From NCBI GenBank assembly GCA_903931945.1, contig CAIZEI010000145.1, positions 1 through 38,687 on the forward strand: a stretch of DNA of 38,687 bases, given 5' to 3'. The notes below the pieces were generated by a model. That model was not told the origin of the DNA. It did not search any database and was given only the letters and a program-made list of their open reading frames with translations. This document shows positions 1-8,595 of the stretch, in pieces (position 1 is the stretch's first letter; every line of letters begins with the position of its first letter). The stretch comes from an uncultured Hyphomicrobiales bacterium (GTDB lineage Bacteria > Pseudomonadota > Alphaproteobacteria > Rhizobiales > Beijerinckiaceae). The position numbers and the translations under genes are program-made.

Positions 1-1229
1 ACAAGAACAGGATTCGCCATCAAGGATTTGATGCGTGGCAAATCCAGAGCGCGAAACATATCCCATTCCGTCACAAGCACGATCGCGTCAGCGCCAGTCG
101 CGCATTGATAGGGGTTGGCGGCAAACTCAATGTCCGTAAACAGGTCTCGTGCAGAACGGTTGCCTTGCGGATCAAATGCAATCACTCTGGCGCCAGCGTG
201 TTGCAACGCGGGGATAATATCGAGACTCGGAGCATCGCGCATATCGTCGGTATTGGGTTTGAACGTCAGCCCAAGGACTGCAATGCGCTTGTTTTTGAGT
301 GAACCGCCAAGCGCGGCGATGACCTTGTCGGCCATCTTCTTTTTGCGCTTGTCATTGACGTCGATGACTGTCTCAATCAGCCGTACGGGCGAACCAGCCA
401 AGCGCGCTGTATGAACAAACGCCAGCGTATCCTTGGGGAAACAGGAGCCGCCATAGCCGGGCCCGGCGTTGAGGAACTTCTGGCCAATGCGATTGTCCAG
501 ACCGATGCCGCGCGCAACATCCTGTACATCCGCGCCGACAGCTTCGCACAGATCGGCGCATTCATTGATGAAGGTGATCTTCATCGCCAGAAACGAATTA
601 GCGGCGTATTTGATCATTTCCGCGGTGCGGCGCGATGTGAACATCACCGGACCCTGATTGAGATACAGCGGCCTGTAAACCTCCGACATGACGTCGCGCG
701 CTCGCTCATCCTCGATGCCAACGATGATCCGGTCGGGGTTCTTGAAATCGAGAATGGCTGCGCCCTCGCGCAAAAATTCGGGATTTGAGGCAACGGCGAA
801 TTCTGCGTCCGGCCTGATGTCGCGGATGATTTTTTCGACCTGTTCGCCAGCGCCGATCGGAACGGTGGATTTTGTGACAATGACTGTGAAGTTCCGGATG
901 AATGGCGCGATTTCGCGCGCGACGGCAGTCACATGCGTCATGTCCGCTCCGCCGTCATCCTCTCGCGTGGGGGTGCCGACGGCGATCAGCACGACTTCGC
1001 ATTCGGCAATGTGGGGACCTGGAGACGTGTCGAACGACAGCCGGTTGGCTGCGACATTGGTTGCAACAAGCGCTTCAAGACCCGGTTCGTATATGGGCAT
1101 GACGCCCATCCCGAGATTGGCGATCTTCTCCTTGTCGCGATCGACGCACACGACCTCATGTCCGAAGTCGGCAAGACAGGCGCCGGACACCAAGCCGACA
1201 TAACCGGTTCCTATGACACAAATTCGCAT
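1..1229 (-). CDS. ugd: UDP-glucose 6-dehydrogenase, C-terminus cut by window edge
   Basis: Oxidises UDP-glucose to UDP-glucuronate with two NAD+, in the cytoplasm. I translated it from the ATG at 1229. The N-terminus reads MRICVIGTGYVG, a Rossmann dinucleotide site at residues 7-12. It has the family stretch AVGTPTREDDG, a TKSTVPIG segment and the catalytic motif GYGGSCFPKD, with the nucleophilic Cys at about residue 263 (codon 441-443). About 409 residues are visible. The family usually has 430-450, so only the tail of the C-terminal UDP-binding domain is missing. It is the last visible gene of the polysaccharide cluster, 88 bp after galE on the same strand. Its product is the substrate of the UDP-glucuronate decarboxylase encoded two genes upstream. 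Identity is certain from the motifs; the role in this polymer is inferred from context. Confidence 0.95.
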   Translation of the reverse strand, partial: MRICVIGTGYVGLVSGACLADFGHEVVCVDRDKEKIANLGMGVMPIYEPGLEALVATNVAANRLSFDTSPGPHIAECEVVLIAVGTPTREDDGGADMTHVTAVAREIAPFIRNFTVIVTKSTVPIGAGEQVEKIIRDIRPDAEFAVASNPEFLREGAAILDFKNPDRIIVGIEDERARDVMSEVYRPLYLNQGPVMFTSRRTAEMIKYAANSFLAMKITFINECADLCEAVGADVQDVARGIGLDNRIGQKFLNAGPGYGGSCFPKDTLAFVHTARLAGSPVRLIETVIDVNDKRKKKMADKVIAALGGSLKNKRIAVLGLTFKPNTDDMRDAPSLDIIPALQHAGARVIAFDPQGNRSARDLFTDIEFAANPYQCATGADAIVLVTEWDMFRALDLPRIKSLMANPVL

Positions 1230-1317
1230 TGCTTCTATCCGGAGTGTCTATCTACAAAAGCTCGACCGTTCGGCGGTCGGGATATTCATGAACATTCTCA
1301 GCTTCCTGGACGTTGCG

Positions 1318-2301
1318 TCACGCAATCGAATGCACCTTGCGGATTGACGCTGCAGCGGTTGCAACGATGGTGTCGAGATCAGAATATCGCGCGGTGAAGT
1401 TGAGGGCGCACGCGGCCTTCGCAACATTCGCCACCAGCGCTGGAGGATCGCCTTCGCGTCGCGGCAACATCGCGTAGGGAAGCTTGCGACCTGTCACGCG
1501 TTCTATCCCACGAATGATTTCGAGGTTGGAGCGACCTTCACCCGTCCCGAGATTGAAATGATCGTTCTTGCGCCCATCCTTCAGAAAATCGAGCGCCTTG
1601 ATGTGTCCATCGGCCAGATCAGCGACGTGAATGTAATCACGAACGCACGTACCATCGGGCGTCGGGAAGTCATTGCCGAATACGTCAAGTCGATCGATGA
1701 TCCCATATGCGGCCATTAAGGCGCGGGGGATGAGATGAGTTTCCGGATTGTGCCGCTCGACCAGGGCGCCATCAAGATCGGCGCCGCTGGCGTTGAAATA
1801 TCTGAGAATCACAAAATCAACGCCATAAGCGCGCGCAAAATCCTCCAGCATGAATTCGCAAACGAGTTTGGTGCGGCCATATGGATTTATCGGCGATTGC
1901 CGCGTGGTCTCGGAAATCGGCAACTGCTCGGGAACGCCATAGGTCGCGCAGGAACTTGAAAACACAAGTTTCCGGACGCCTGTTGCGACAGCGCAATCGA
2001 GCAGGGTCTGCATTCCATGGACATTGTTGGAATAATATCCGCTCGGATCGAAAATGGAATCGCCAACGTAAGCGGACGCCGCGAAGTGAATGATCGCTTC
2101 TGGTCGATGCGTCTCAAGGGCAACGCGCAATGCTGCGCTGTCGCGCACATCGCCTTTGCAGAATGGCCCCCACTGCACAGCATCGGCGTTGCCTGTCGAC
2201 AGGTTGTCGAACACGACAGGCAAATGACCCCGCGCGACAAGCGATTTGCAAACGTGGCTTCCGATGAAGCCTGCGCCGCCAGTTACAAAAATCGTGCTCA
2301 T
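1318..2301 (-). CDS. galE: UDP-glucose 4-epimerase
   Basis: Interconverts UDP-glucose and UDP-galactose (or the GlcNAc/GalNAc or uronate pairs) using bound NAD+. It is an extended short-chain dehydrogenase of 327 residues, slightly short but normal for GalE. The NAD site TGGAGFIGSH starts at residue 7. The catalytic triad is Ser in VFSSSCATYG (about 117) and Tyr141/Lys145 in YGRTK. The NPETHLIPRAL and FNLGTGEGRSN segments are typical of GalE. The ATG lies 17 bp after the stop of the upstream decarboxylase gene, so the two are almost certainly co-transcribed. Substrate range (Glc, GlcNAc or GlcA epimerisation) cannot be decided from the sequence. Confidence 0.93.
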   Translation of the reverse strand: MSTIFVTGGAGFIGSHVCKSLVARGHLPVVFDNLSTGNADAVQWGPFCKGDVRDSAALRVALETHRPEAIIHFAASAYVGDSIFDPSGYYSNNVHGMQTLLDCAVATGVRKLVFSSSCATYGVPEQLPISETTRQSPINPYGRTKLVCEFMLEDFARAYGVDFVILRYFNASGADLDGALVERHNPETHLIPRALMAAYGIIDRLDVFGNDFPTPDGTCVRDYIHVADLADGHIKALDFLKDGRKNDHFNLGTGEGRSNLEIIRGIERVTGRKLPYAMLPRREGDPPALVANVAKAACALNFTARYSDLDTIVATAAASIRKVHSIA

Positions 2302-2318
2302 GAACGCGCGCTCTTCGC

Positions 2319-3278
2319 CTAGTTCGCCGATGTCGATTTCAGATAGTCATCGAAATAGGCGATGGTTTTTTTCAGACCCTCGCGGAGCTGAATGCGCGGT
2401 TCCCAGCCAAGTTCCGCCCGGGCCTGAGCGATATCAGGTTGCCGCTGACGTGGGTCATCGATGGGAAGCGGATGGTAATTCAGCTTCGATCGCGATCCAG
2501 TCAGCTCAATGACTTGCTGCGCCAGTTCAAGAATCGAAAACTCGTTTGGATTGCCGAGATTGACGGGTCCAATCAATTCCCGTGGCGCCGACATGAAGCG
2601 AACAAAGCCGTCGATAAGATCGTCAACATAGCAGAACGAGCGCGTCTGCAATCCCTCGCCATAGATTGAGATGTTCTGCCCCTTGAGCGCCTGAACGACG
2701 AAATTCGAGACGACGCGTCCATCGTCGGGATGCATGCGGGGCCCATAGGTATTAAAAATGCGTGCAATCTTGATGGCGACCGAGTGTTGGCGCCAGTAGT
2801 CCATGAATAGAGTTTCGGCGCAGCGTTTGCCTTCATCGTAGCAGGCGCGTGGGCCCAGCGAATTCACGTTGCCCCAATAGCTTTCCGGTTGCGGATGCAC
2901 ATGCGGATCGCCATATATCTCTGATGTCGAGGCCTGAAAAACGCGCGCTTTGGTGCGCTTGGCGAGCCCGAGCATGTTGATGGCGCCAATGACGCTCGTC
3001 TTTGTGGTTTGCACCGGGTCAAATTGATAATGCACCGGCGAGGCGGGGCAGGCGAGATTATAGATTTCATCAACTTCAACAAAGAGAGGCAGTGTGACAT
3101 CGTGGCGGAGGAATTCGAAATTCTTTTCGCCAAGGAGATGGTGGATATTGCGCCTGGAGCCCGTGAACAAATTGTCCACGCAGAGAACATCATGGCCTTG
3201 CCTGACCAGAACTTCGCACAAGTGAGAGCCAAGAAATCCAGCGCCGCCGGTGACCAGAATTTTTCTTGATACAATCAT
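2319..3278 (-). CDS. UDP-glucuronate decarboxylase (UDP-xylose synthase)
   Basis: NAD-dependent extended SDR that decarboxylates UDP-glucuronic acid to UDP-xylose. The 319 residues begin with [15 protein letters not shown] (NAD binding). They continue with [23 protein letters not shown], the Ser-containing [11 protein letters not shown] and the catalytic [11 protein letters not shown] (Tyr147, Lys151). The [10 protein letters not shown] and [14 protein letters not shown] segments are signatures of the UXS branch and separate it from dTDP-glucose dehydratases. It lies 17 bp upstream of galE, with UDP-glucose dehydrogenase further down. The three genes therefore encode a UDP-Glc to UDP-GlcA to UDP-Xyl route plus UDP-Gal. 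This suggests xylose, galactose or a uronic acid in the polymer. Confidence 0.93.
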   Translation of the reverse strand: MIVSRKILVTGGAGFLGSHLCEVLVRQGHDVLCVDNLFTGSRRNIHHLLGEKNFEFLRHDVTLPLFVEVDEIYNLACPASPVHYQFDPVQTTKTSVIGAINMLGLAKRTKARVFQASTSEIYGDPHVHPQPESYWGNVNSLGPRACYDEGKRCAETLFMDYWRQHSVAIKIARIFNTYGPRMHPDDGRVVSNFVVQALKGQNISIYGEGLQTRSFCYVDDLIDGFVRFMSAPRELIGPVNLGNPNEFSILELAQQVIELTGSRSKLNYHPLPIDDPRQRQPDIAQARAELGWEPRIQLREGLKKTIAYFDDYLKSTSAN

Positions 3279-3383
3279 TGTCGTCTCACGATAGCGGGCG
3301 TGTCGCAGCGGGTGAAGCGAGCCCCGACGATAGCCATAAGTCAGACCTGTGCGGCTCGCAAGTCGATCTGGATCGAGCGACTT

Positions 3384-4262
3384 TCAGCCTGCGATCCTGG
3401 CGGGTGTTTGCTCGAGCCCGAAACAGTCGAGGAGGTCCTGCCTTGGCAGGTTAATCTTTGAAACATGCAAATGAATGGGATCAAAGAGATCCGGTATCGC
3501 GCGGCCTGCGAGAAATTGGCTTTTCCAGTGATGGATATCGGCTGTTGGCTCCGGCAAGCCTGCGACGAAATTATGGTCGTCAAAGCCGGTGGCCTGCATG
3601 AAATAAAACAAATTCTGGGCAAAATTGGCATGCGTTCCCAAGGGATATTTGACACGGTCCTTCATCGCAATCACGGCGCCATTGTCAACATAGAAGTCGA
3701 AATATTCGACGACATTGACACCGAGCGCGCCCGCCAGGCCGAATGTTTTCAGCGCCGCCTTCACATGCGGTTTATATTTCTGCAGCAGCGCCAGATTCTT
3801 GCTGTTTTTCACGAGTGGCGCAGGGGGTCTGTCCGCGCTCCACAAAGCATAGGTGATTGAAAGCGCCGGCGGGTAGAATACGATATGCGGCGTGTCGGTA
3901 TCGACGAATTCGATGTTGTAGAGCGGGTTTTCGTAAATCTTCTCCGCCGCCATCGCGGTCTTGCCTGTTTTTCGCGAAATTTCAAATCCGGGGCGGAACA
4001 GGATGGATTCGTAGCCTGGGCCAAAGGCGCCGACGCTGGTCAGCAAAAGGTTGCCGTGGTGATGAATGCTTTGGTGAGAGATGGCGGTGCGCCGGTCTGG
4101 CAGCGGAAGCCAACCATGCATGATCAGTTCGAACTTGTCATTCTTTTCGATGACCATCGCCAGCACCGGGTTGACGCGCCGGCTTTCAAGAAATCCCGGT
4201 TTGGCGAGATTATTGCGGATAATATCGGGCAGCACGCCAGCATCCCGCGCCATGGCGCCCAA
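3384..4262 (-). CDS. Protein of unknown function; 5' end interrupted by in-frame stop
   Basis: I do not recognise this protein. The stretch open from an alternative TTG at 4262 gives 292 residues (an ATG lies at 4253), but neither start has a convincing ribosome binding site. Translating upstream in the same frame gives a TAA at 4302-4304. Before it are 18 protein-like codons from an ATG at 4358, which has a good AAAGGTAGG site 5 nt away. The intact gene would be 324 residues. Visible features are a His-rich HQSIHHHGN segment and later PHIVFYPP and PLGTHANFAQN. The spacing loosely resembles cupin metal ligands, but this is weak. It sits between the FkbM methyltransferase and UDP-xylose synthase genes. 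It may be truncated, translated from a weak internal start, or a recent pseudogene. Confidence 0.6.
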   Translation of the reverse strand: MGAMARDAGVLPDIIRNNLAKPGFLESRRVNPVLAMVIEKNDKFELIMHGWLPLPDRRTAISHQSIHHHGNLLLTSVGAFGPGYESILFRPGFEISRKTGKTAMAAEKIYENPLYNIEFVDTDTPHIVFYPPALSITYALWSADRPPAPLVKNSKNLALLQKYKPHVKAALKTFGLAGALGVNVVEYFDFYVDNGAVIAMKDRVKYPLGTHANFAQNLFYFMQATGFDDHNFVAGLPEPTADIHHWKSQFLAGRAIPDLFDPIHLHVSKINLPRQDLLDCFGLEQTPARIAG

Positions 4263-4301
4263 TATGTCACGGGACTGGCGATGCGCGGCGCGAAGATCGC
4301 G

Positions 4302-4358
4302 TTAGGCGAAACAGGCCCGCAGCGGCCTCATGTAGCCTTCCAATGCGTTTGTTGGCAT
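4302..4358 (-). other. 18-codon 5' fragment plus in-frame TAA of the unknown gene
   Basis: An ATG at 4358 follows the FkbM methyltransferase stop (4365-4367) by 6 nt and has an upstream AAAGGTAGG. It opens 18 codons ending in TAA at 4302-4304. The codons after the TAA continue in the same frame as the downstream unknown protein. A single C-to-T change in a CAA codon, or a sequencing error, would explain it. Confidence 0.6.
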
Positions 4359-4364
4359 AGGAGC

Positions 4365-5204
4365 CTACCTTTCGATGAGCGCCCCGTGAAGGGCTTGGTG
4401 CTTCGTATTCAGCATGAAGTAATTGGCTTCGACAAAACCGGCGTCGCCAAAGGGAACAAGCTTGCGAGTCTCCTTAACATAGCGGAAAAACGCATAGCCG
4501 AACTCTGCGGCAAATTCGCGCAACTGACTTTCCGCTATCCCGTATCCCTGCAAGAAAAACGGATTGATTTCGAGCATGATGACCGGTTGGTGGCGCCCGA
4601 TGAGGCCGCGCATTCCCTGAAGGGCGTAGAATTCGGCGCCCTCGATATCCATTTTGACAAATGTCAGCTTTTTCAGGTCGGGCAAGAACGTATCGAGCGT
4701 TACAATCTTGCAGGCAAATTCTCGCGCCTGGTTGAATTTGTAATGCTGTTCGCGCCCCGCCAGCTCATTGTCGCGCTTCGCAATATGAGCCTGGCCTGCG
4801 CTCATCGCGCCATAATCGACAGTCGGAACGCGGAACATCAGCGTTTCTTCTGTCGCCCCGACGCCAAGTTGATACAGATGCACGTTCTTCAACTTGTAAT
4901 GTTCAACAATCCGTTTGCACACACGATAGGTGAAAGGAATGGGTTCAAACGCATGAACAGCGCCAAGGTCGCACAATCCGGCCATTCGGTGGCTGAGGTA
5001 GGCGAAATTTGCGCCGATGTCGATGGTCTCGTCGTCACGTCCGATCAGCGCCGGGAACAATTCGAGCTCGTCTTCCTCGACCAGCCTGCCCTCGATATCG
5101 CGAACTTTGGCGCGGTATTGGAAATATTCATAGCTCGATTCTCCAAGCGCGCGAAAAAGGATCGGCTTGATTGCTGTTCGGAAGGCGGATTTAACTGATG
5201 CCAT
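4365..5204 (-). CDS. FkbM-family SAM-dependent methyltransferase
   Basis: Class I methyltransferase of the FkbM family, usually an O-methyltransferase acting on sugars or natural products. It has a SAM-binding motif DIGANFAYLS in place of the usual DIGANxG, an acidic AFEPIPFTY motif, and the family hallmark KLTFVKMDIEGAE. I chose the ATG at 5204 (279 residues) because AGGA lies 8 nt before it. A TTG 13 codons upstream lacks such a site. It follows a glycosyltransferase gene and precedes the interrupted unknown gene. In this setting it probably methylates a sugar of the repeat unit or its end. The target cannot be deduced. Confidence 0.88.
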   Translation of the reverse strand: MASVKSAFRTAIKPILFRALGESSYEYFQYRAKVRDIEGRLVEEDELELFPALIGRDDETIDIGANFAYLSHRMAGLCDLGAVHAFEPIPFTYRVCKRIVEHYKLKNVHLYQLGVGATEETLMFRVPTVDYGAMSAGQAHIAKRDNELAGREQHYKFNQAREFACKIVTLDTFLPDLKKLTFVKMDIEGAEFYALQGMRGLIGRHQPVIMLEINPFFLQGYGIAESQLREFAAEFGYAFFRYVKETRKLVPFGDAGFVEANYFMLNTKHQALHGALIER

Positions 5205-5264
5205 TGCACTTTGTCCTGTTGTCCGCTGTCGCGATGTGTCCAATGCCTTAAGGCAACCTGGTTC

Positions 5265-6416
5265 TTATGAGGGATTGCGCGTCACGCCGGCGACGCCATC
5301 GAGAATGTCCAAGTATTTGCCGCTGACGGCGCGGACAGAGAAATTGCTCTCCGCAACTTCGCGCGCGGCGTCGCCAAGCGATTTGCGCAATGTTGCGTCG
5401 TCGATAAGTCTTACCAGCGCGTCGATCCATTCGTCGTCGTTGCGCGCAAGCAGGCCATTCCTGCCTTGCTCGATGATCAATGGCGTTGTGCCGACGGGGC
5501 TTGCCACAATCGGAAGTCCCATGGCCATGTATACGATCGCTTTCATACCGCTTTTGCCGGTCACAAAATCATTTTCGGGCAGCGGGTAAATTCCGATATC
5601 AAATGCGCAGAGATCCTCGATTTCGGTGTCCTTCCTGAAATGCACGACATTCAAATTGACTCCGGGCATTTCGTAATCAAAATTTCCAACAATACGAAAT
5701 TCGAATGCGCGCTTTTCCCGCAGCTTGAGAAACATGCCGTGCAGCATGTCGAGAAAAGGCTTGCTGCTGAAAGTTCCGGTCCAGCCAATTACGATATCAG
5801 GCAAATCCGGGCGGTGTTTGCGTGGAACGAAATGGTCGGTGTCGACCGATGACGTTATATACGTGCAGGCGTGTTTCTCGTTGATCTTGAGGCAGTCATC
5901 GTTAAGAAAAGTCGAGCTTGTGATGACGTGATCGGCAGTGCGGATGAGGAAGCGCGCCTTGTTCGGATTTTTGAAAAAGCTGACAAACTTGTTGGGATTG
6001 TATTGGCTCGGAAGGGCTTGTCCGACGAGCAGATTATCATCGATATCATAAACCAGACGCTTCGCCAGTTTTCGCGTCAGCCATTCGAACGTAATGGGGC
6101 CAAGCGGAGTCGCCCAGATGAAAAGATAGACAATATCGTAGCCAGGAATGCGGAAGAGATCACGGATTCTTCGAAAATAACCCTTGAGTGCGCCTGATAT
6201 TTTCGCGCCCATATGGCCTTTCTGCCAGACGACGCGAAACAGATCCATGTCCATGAAATTCGATATATCGACATCATAGCCGTGGTTGCGCCAGTGGTTG
6301 AAATATTGCTCATATTTAAGACGTTGCGCGGGCGCGATGCCTTCGGGGAAAGGACAGATTACCAGAATTCGTTTGCGGGTCCCGGATATTTGCGTTTGCG
6401 TCGTGCCAGCGGTCAT
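5265..6416 (-). CDS. Glycosyltransferase, GT-B fold (GT4-like)
   Basis: A 383-residue predicted retaining glycosyltransferase that adds a sugar to the lipid-linked repeat unit at the cytoplasmic membrane face. The N-terminal half starts with KRILVICPFPEGIAPAQRLKY, a Rossmann-like acceptor domain. The C-terminal half has IVIGWTGTFSSKP. It continues with DIGIYPLPENDFVTGKSGMK and YMAMGLPIVASPVG, the donor-binding region with an E/S-rich loop resembling the E-x7-E motif of GT4 enzymes. The last 60 residues match the usual helical cap. The start is ATG with AGGAA about 10 nt upstream. It sits between two methyltransferase genes. Donor and linkage are unknown. Confidence 0.85.
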   Translation of the reverse strand: MTAGTTQTQISGTRKRILVICPFPEGIAPAQRLKYEQYFNHWRNHGYDVDISNFMDMDLFRVVWQKGHMGAKISGALKGYFRRIRDLFRIPGYDIVYLFIWATPLGPITFEWLTRKLAKRLVYDIDDNLLVGQALPSQYNPNKFVSFFKNPNKARFLIRTADHVITSSTFLNDDCLKINEKHACTYITSSVDTDHFVPRKHRPDLPDIVIGWTGTFSSKPFLDMLHGMFLKLREKRAFEFRIVGNFDYEMPGVNLNVVHFRKDTEIEDLCAFDIGIYPLPENDFVTGKSGMKAIVYMAMGLPIVASPVGTTPLIIEQGRNGLLARNDDEWIDALVRLIDDATLRKSLGDAAREVAESNFSVRAVSGKYLDILDGVAGVTRNPS

Positions 6417-6485
6417 CAGGTGCGGTTCCTGCTTTAATGCGAATTGGTTTTCGGAGGGCGGAGGTTCGCGCCTTCAATATGTGTT

Positions 6486-7355
6486 TCAGACGCGGTGCGG
6501 TTTACGTCCAACGGCGCACCAGTAAGGTTCGCCTTCGGCGATCACGATGTCGTCCAGGCCGGCGGTCGTCATCATGGCGCGAATTTCGTCGCGGGTGAAT
6601 CTTTGTTCGAGCGGCGTCCCGAAGCGATCACGGCTATCGGTTCGCAGCGTGTAAAGGCTGGAGTTTCGATAGTAGTAGAGTGGGAGATTTCTGGCGTTCA
6701 AACCGAGTTTCTCAAACAGTCCGGCAAGACGCGAGAGAGGCCAGTAGACGGTCATGGCGATGATATCGGTCGCTGCGTGTTTGAGGCGATCCGGCATGGC
6801 GGAAATCGCACTGCGGAAAATCTCGCTGCATTTCCAGATTGCCCGGAACCATGCGGGTCGGTTGTCAAACCTGTAGTAGAGATAGACGAGAAAGGGAGCG
6901 CCAGGCTTCAGCAGCGCGACGCAGGAGGTCATTGCGGCTTGCGTGTCGGGGATATGATGCAGCACGCCGAGCGAATAGCCGAAATCCTGACTTTCGGACG
7001 GCAGGGGGACGGCGTCGACGCTTGCGTTGAAGAATCTTGTATTGGGAATGTTCGCAAGGGCGCGCCTTGCCACATCAAGCGCCTGACGGCTTGGATCGAT
7101 GCAATTCAACAAACCGACGCGCGGCGCTACGAGGAGCGCCCAGCGCCCCGAGCCGCATCCCATGTCAAAGCCTTCAGCGTGCACGGGCAACGAGTCCCAT
7201 GGAAAGTTGCTGAAATAACGATCGAAAATTGCCTGCAATTCGTCAGCAGGCAGGTCAGACTGATCGAAACGTTTCCATTCATCGCCAAAACTGGCGACGG
7301 TTGTGGCGTCGATATTCTGCGGCCGCGGCAGCGCAGGCTTGTCGGATTGCATCAT
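6486..7355 (-). CDS. Class I SAM-dependent methyltransferase
   Basis: Predicted Methyltransf_11-type enzyme of about 290 residues. The SAM motif GFDMGCGSGRWALL is followed by the acidic loop NCIDPSRQAL. Motif II is SQDFGYSLGVLHHIPDTQ and the post-motif is LLKPGAPFLVYLYYRF. I used the first of two adjacent ATG codons (7355), 10 bp after the stop of the upstream glycosyltransferase. The reading frame stays open further upstream, but there it overlaps that gene. The C-terminal third is hydrophobic and aromatic-rich (YWPLSRLAGLF), perhaps membrane associated. Context suggests modification of a sugar or lipid intermediate of the polysaccharide. The substrate is unknown. Confidence 0.85.
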   Translation of the reverse strand: MMQSDKPALPRPQNIDATTVASFGDEWKRFDQSDLPADELQAIFDRYFSNFPWDSLPVHAEGFDMGCGSGRWALLVAPRVGLLNCIDPSRQALDVARRALANIPNTRFFNASVDAVPLPSESQDFGYSLGVLHHIPDTQAAMTSCVALLKPGAPFLVYLYYRFDNRPAWFRAIWKCSEIFRSAISAMPDRLKHAATDIIAMTVYWPLSRLAGLFEKLGLNARNLPLYYYRNSSLYTLRTDSRDRFGTPLEQRFTRDEIRAMMTTAGLDDIVIAEGEPYWCAVGRKPHRV

Positions 7356-7365
7356 GGGTTCCGGA

Positions 7366-8595
7366 TCATTTCTGCATGTCGGTCGTGGAGCGTTGGGCCT
7401 GCGTGAGATCTTGATAGATGGCGCGGTAGCTTTCGACGCCATCGCTGAGTGAGAACAGTCGGTGCGCGGCGTCAACGCAACGTTGGCGGATGCCGGGCTC
7501 GCGGGCGAGCGCAAGCAACCGCTGCACGGCGGTGCGTCGATCCGCATCGGAGAAATCCGTCAGCGCGACGCCAACGCCATTGTCAATGAGAATTTCCGCG
7601 ACATCGCCAACTCCTGTGTTTCCGAGACAGGGAATGCCGCAGCCAAGGTATTCTGCGATTTTGGTTGGCGCGCTCGACATTTTCGAATAGGCGGGTTTGA
7701 TGATGGCGGCGCCTGCGCTCATGCCGGCGATATGCATCGGTACTTCGCGGTGCTCGGCAGCGGCGATCCGGATTTTCGTCAGGTCGATTCCAAGGCGTGT
7801 GGCGCTCTCAATCACCAGTTTATGCTCATTGCGATTGATCACCAGCATTTGCGCGTCTGGCTCATATTCGACGACGAGTTTGAAGCAGGCCATCAATTCA
7901 TCGAGCAGATACCAGGTCCCGAGCGAGCCGACATAGCCCAGGGTAAACGGACCGGGCGTCGGCGATGCCTGCAGCGGTGCAAACCGGTCAAGGTCGGCGC
8001 AGGTTGTGATCACGCTCATGGGCGGCATACGCCCCGCAAGATAGGGGAATGTCGCGATTTCGCGCGCCGAAGCATGGGTTAGGGTGACGACGTGATCGGC
8101 GTTGCGGAAGAACATGCGTTCCAGAAACTTTGTGACGCGGTAGAGTGCGCCATTGGCGGGCCATAATCCGCCATCGACACGCTCGTCGGCCCAGAAACCG
8201 CGCATATCGAAAAGGAATTTCGCTCTCGTCAACCATTTGACCGGCATGGCCATCAACGCTGGCGGATAGCTTCGCGTGTGGACGACGGCAATATTTTCGC
8301 GCAACGCAATCCACAGGGCCATGAGCGCGCCGCAGATAATGTCGTAGGCGGTCGCTGGAGCGGAGGGCGTCTTGTGATAGGGGAGGGGAGTCCAGTCGAT
8401 GCCGGCAGCGGCAATCTCGCCCTTCAAAGACTCAAATTTTGAGGTATTGTTCCGATCTTCCTTCTTTTCGAAACTGATCAAAAAAATACGGTAGTCGCTC
8501 GCCAGCTTGCCGAGATAGGCGAGCACCTGGCTCTGCCCGAGCGGTTCGAGCATTCCATCGTAGGAAATATAGAGGACAGCGGGTTTGCCAACCAC
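7366..8595 (-). CDS. Glycosyltransferase family 4-like protein
   Basis: A 409-residue GT-B glycosyltransferase. The N-terminus AVLYISYDGMLEPLGQSQVLAY is typical of a GT4 subgroup in capsule and O-antigen loci. The donor domain shows TLGYVGSLGTWY and the segment YSKMSSAPTKIAEYLGCGIPCLGN, equivalent to the nucleotide-sugar binding E-x7-E region. It starts with GTG directly after the TAA of the upstream methyltransferase (TAAGTG), with CGGGGATCGG as a plausible ribosome site inside that gene. The two genes are therefore translationally linked. The acceptor and donor sugars cannot be assigned. Confidence 0.87.
   Translation of the reverse strand: MVGKPAVLYISYDGMLEPLGQSQVLAYLGKLASDYRIFLISFEKKEDRNNTSKFESLKGEIAAAGIDWTPLPYHKTPSAPATAYDIICGALMALWIALRENIAVVHTRSYPPALMAMPVKWLTRAKFLFDMRGFWADERVDGGLWPANGALYRVTKFLERMFFRNADHVVTLTHASAREIATFPYLAGRMPPMSVITTCADLDRFAPLQASPTPGPFTLGYVGSLGTWYLLDELMACFKLVVEYEPDAQMLVINRNEHKLVIESATRLGIDLTKIRIAAAEHREVPMHIAGMSAGAAIIKPAYSKMSSAPTKIAEYLGCGIPCLGNTGVGDVAEILIDNGVGVALTDFSDADRRTAVQRLLALAREPGIRQRCVDAAHRLFSLSDGVESYRAIYQDLTQAQRSTTDMQK

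Noticed and set aside
3885..5198. Long rightward open frame (437 codons) opposite the unknown gene and the FkbM methyltransferase gene
   Set aside because: Antisense shadow of two leftward genes in GC-rich DNA. The translation shows no family motif and the leftward products are clearly protein-like.
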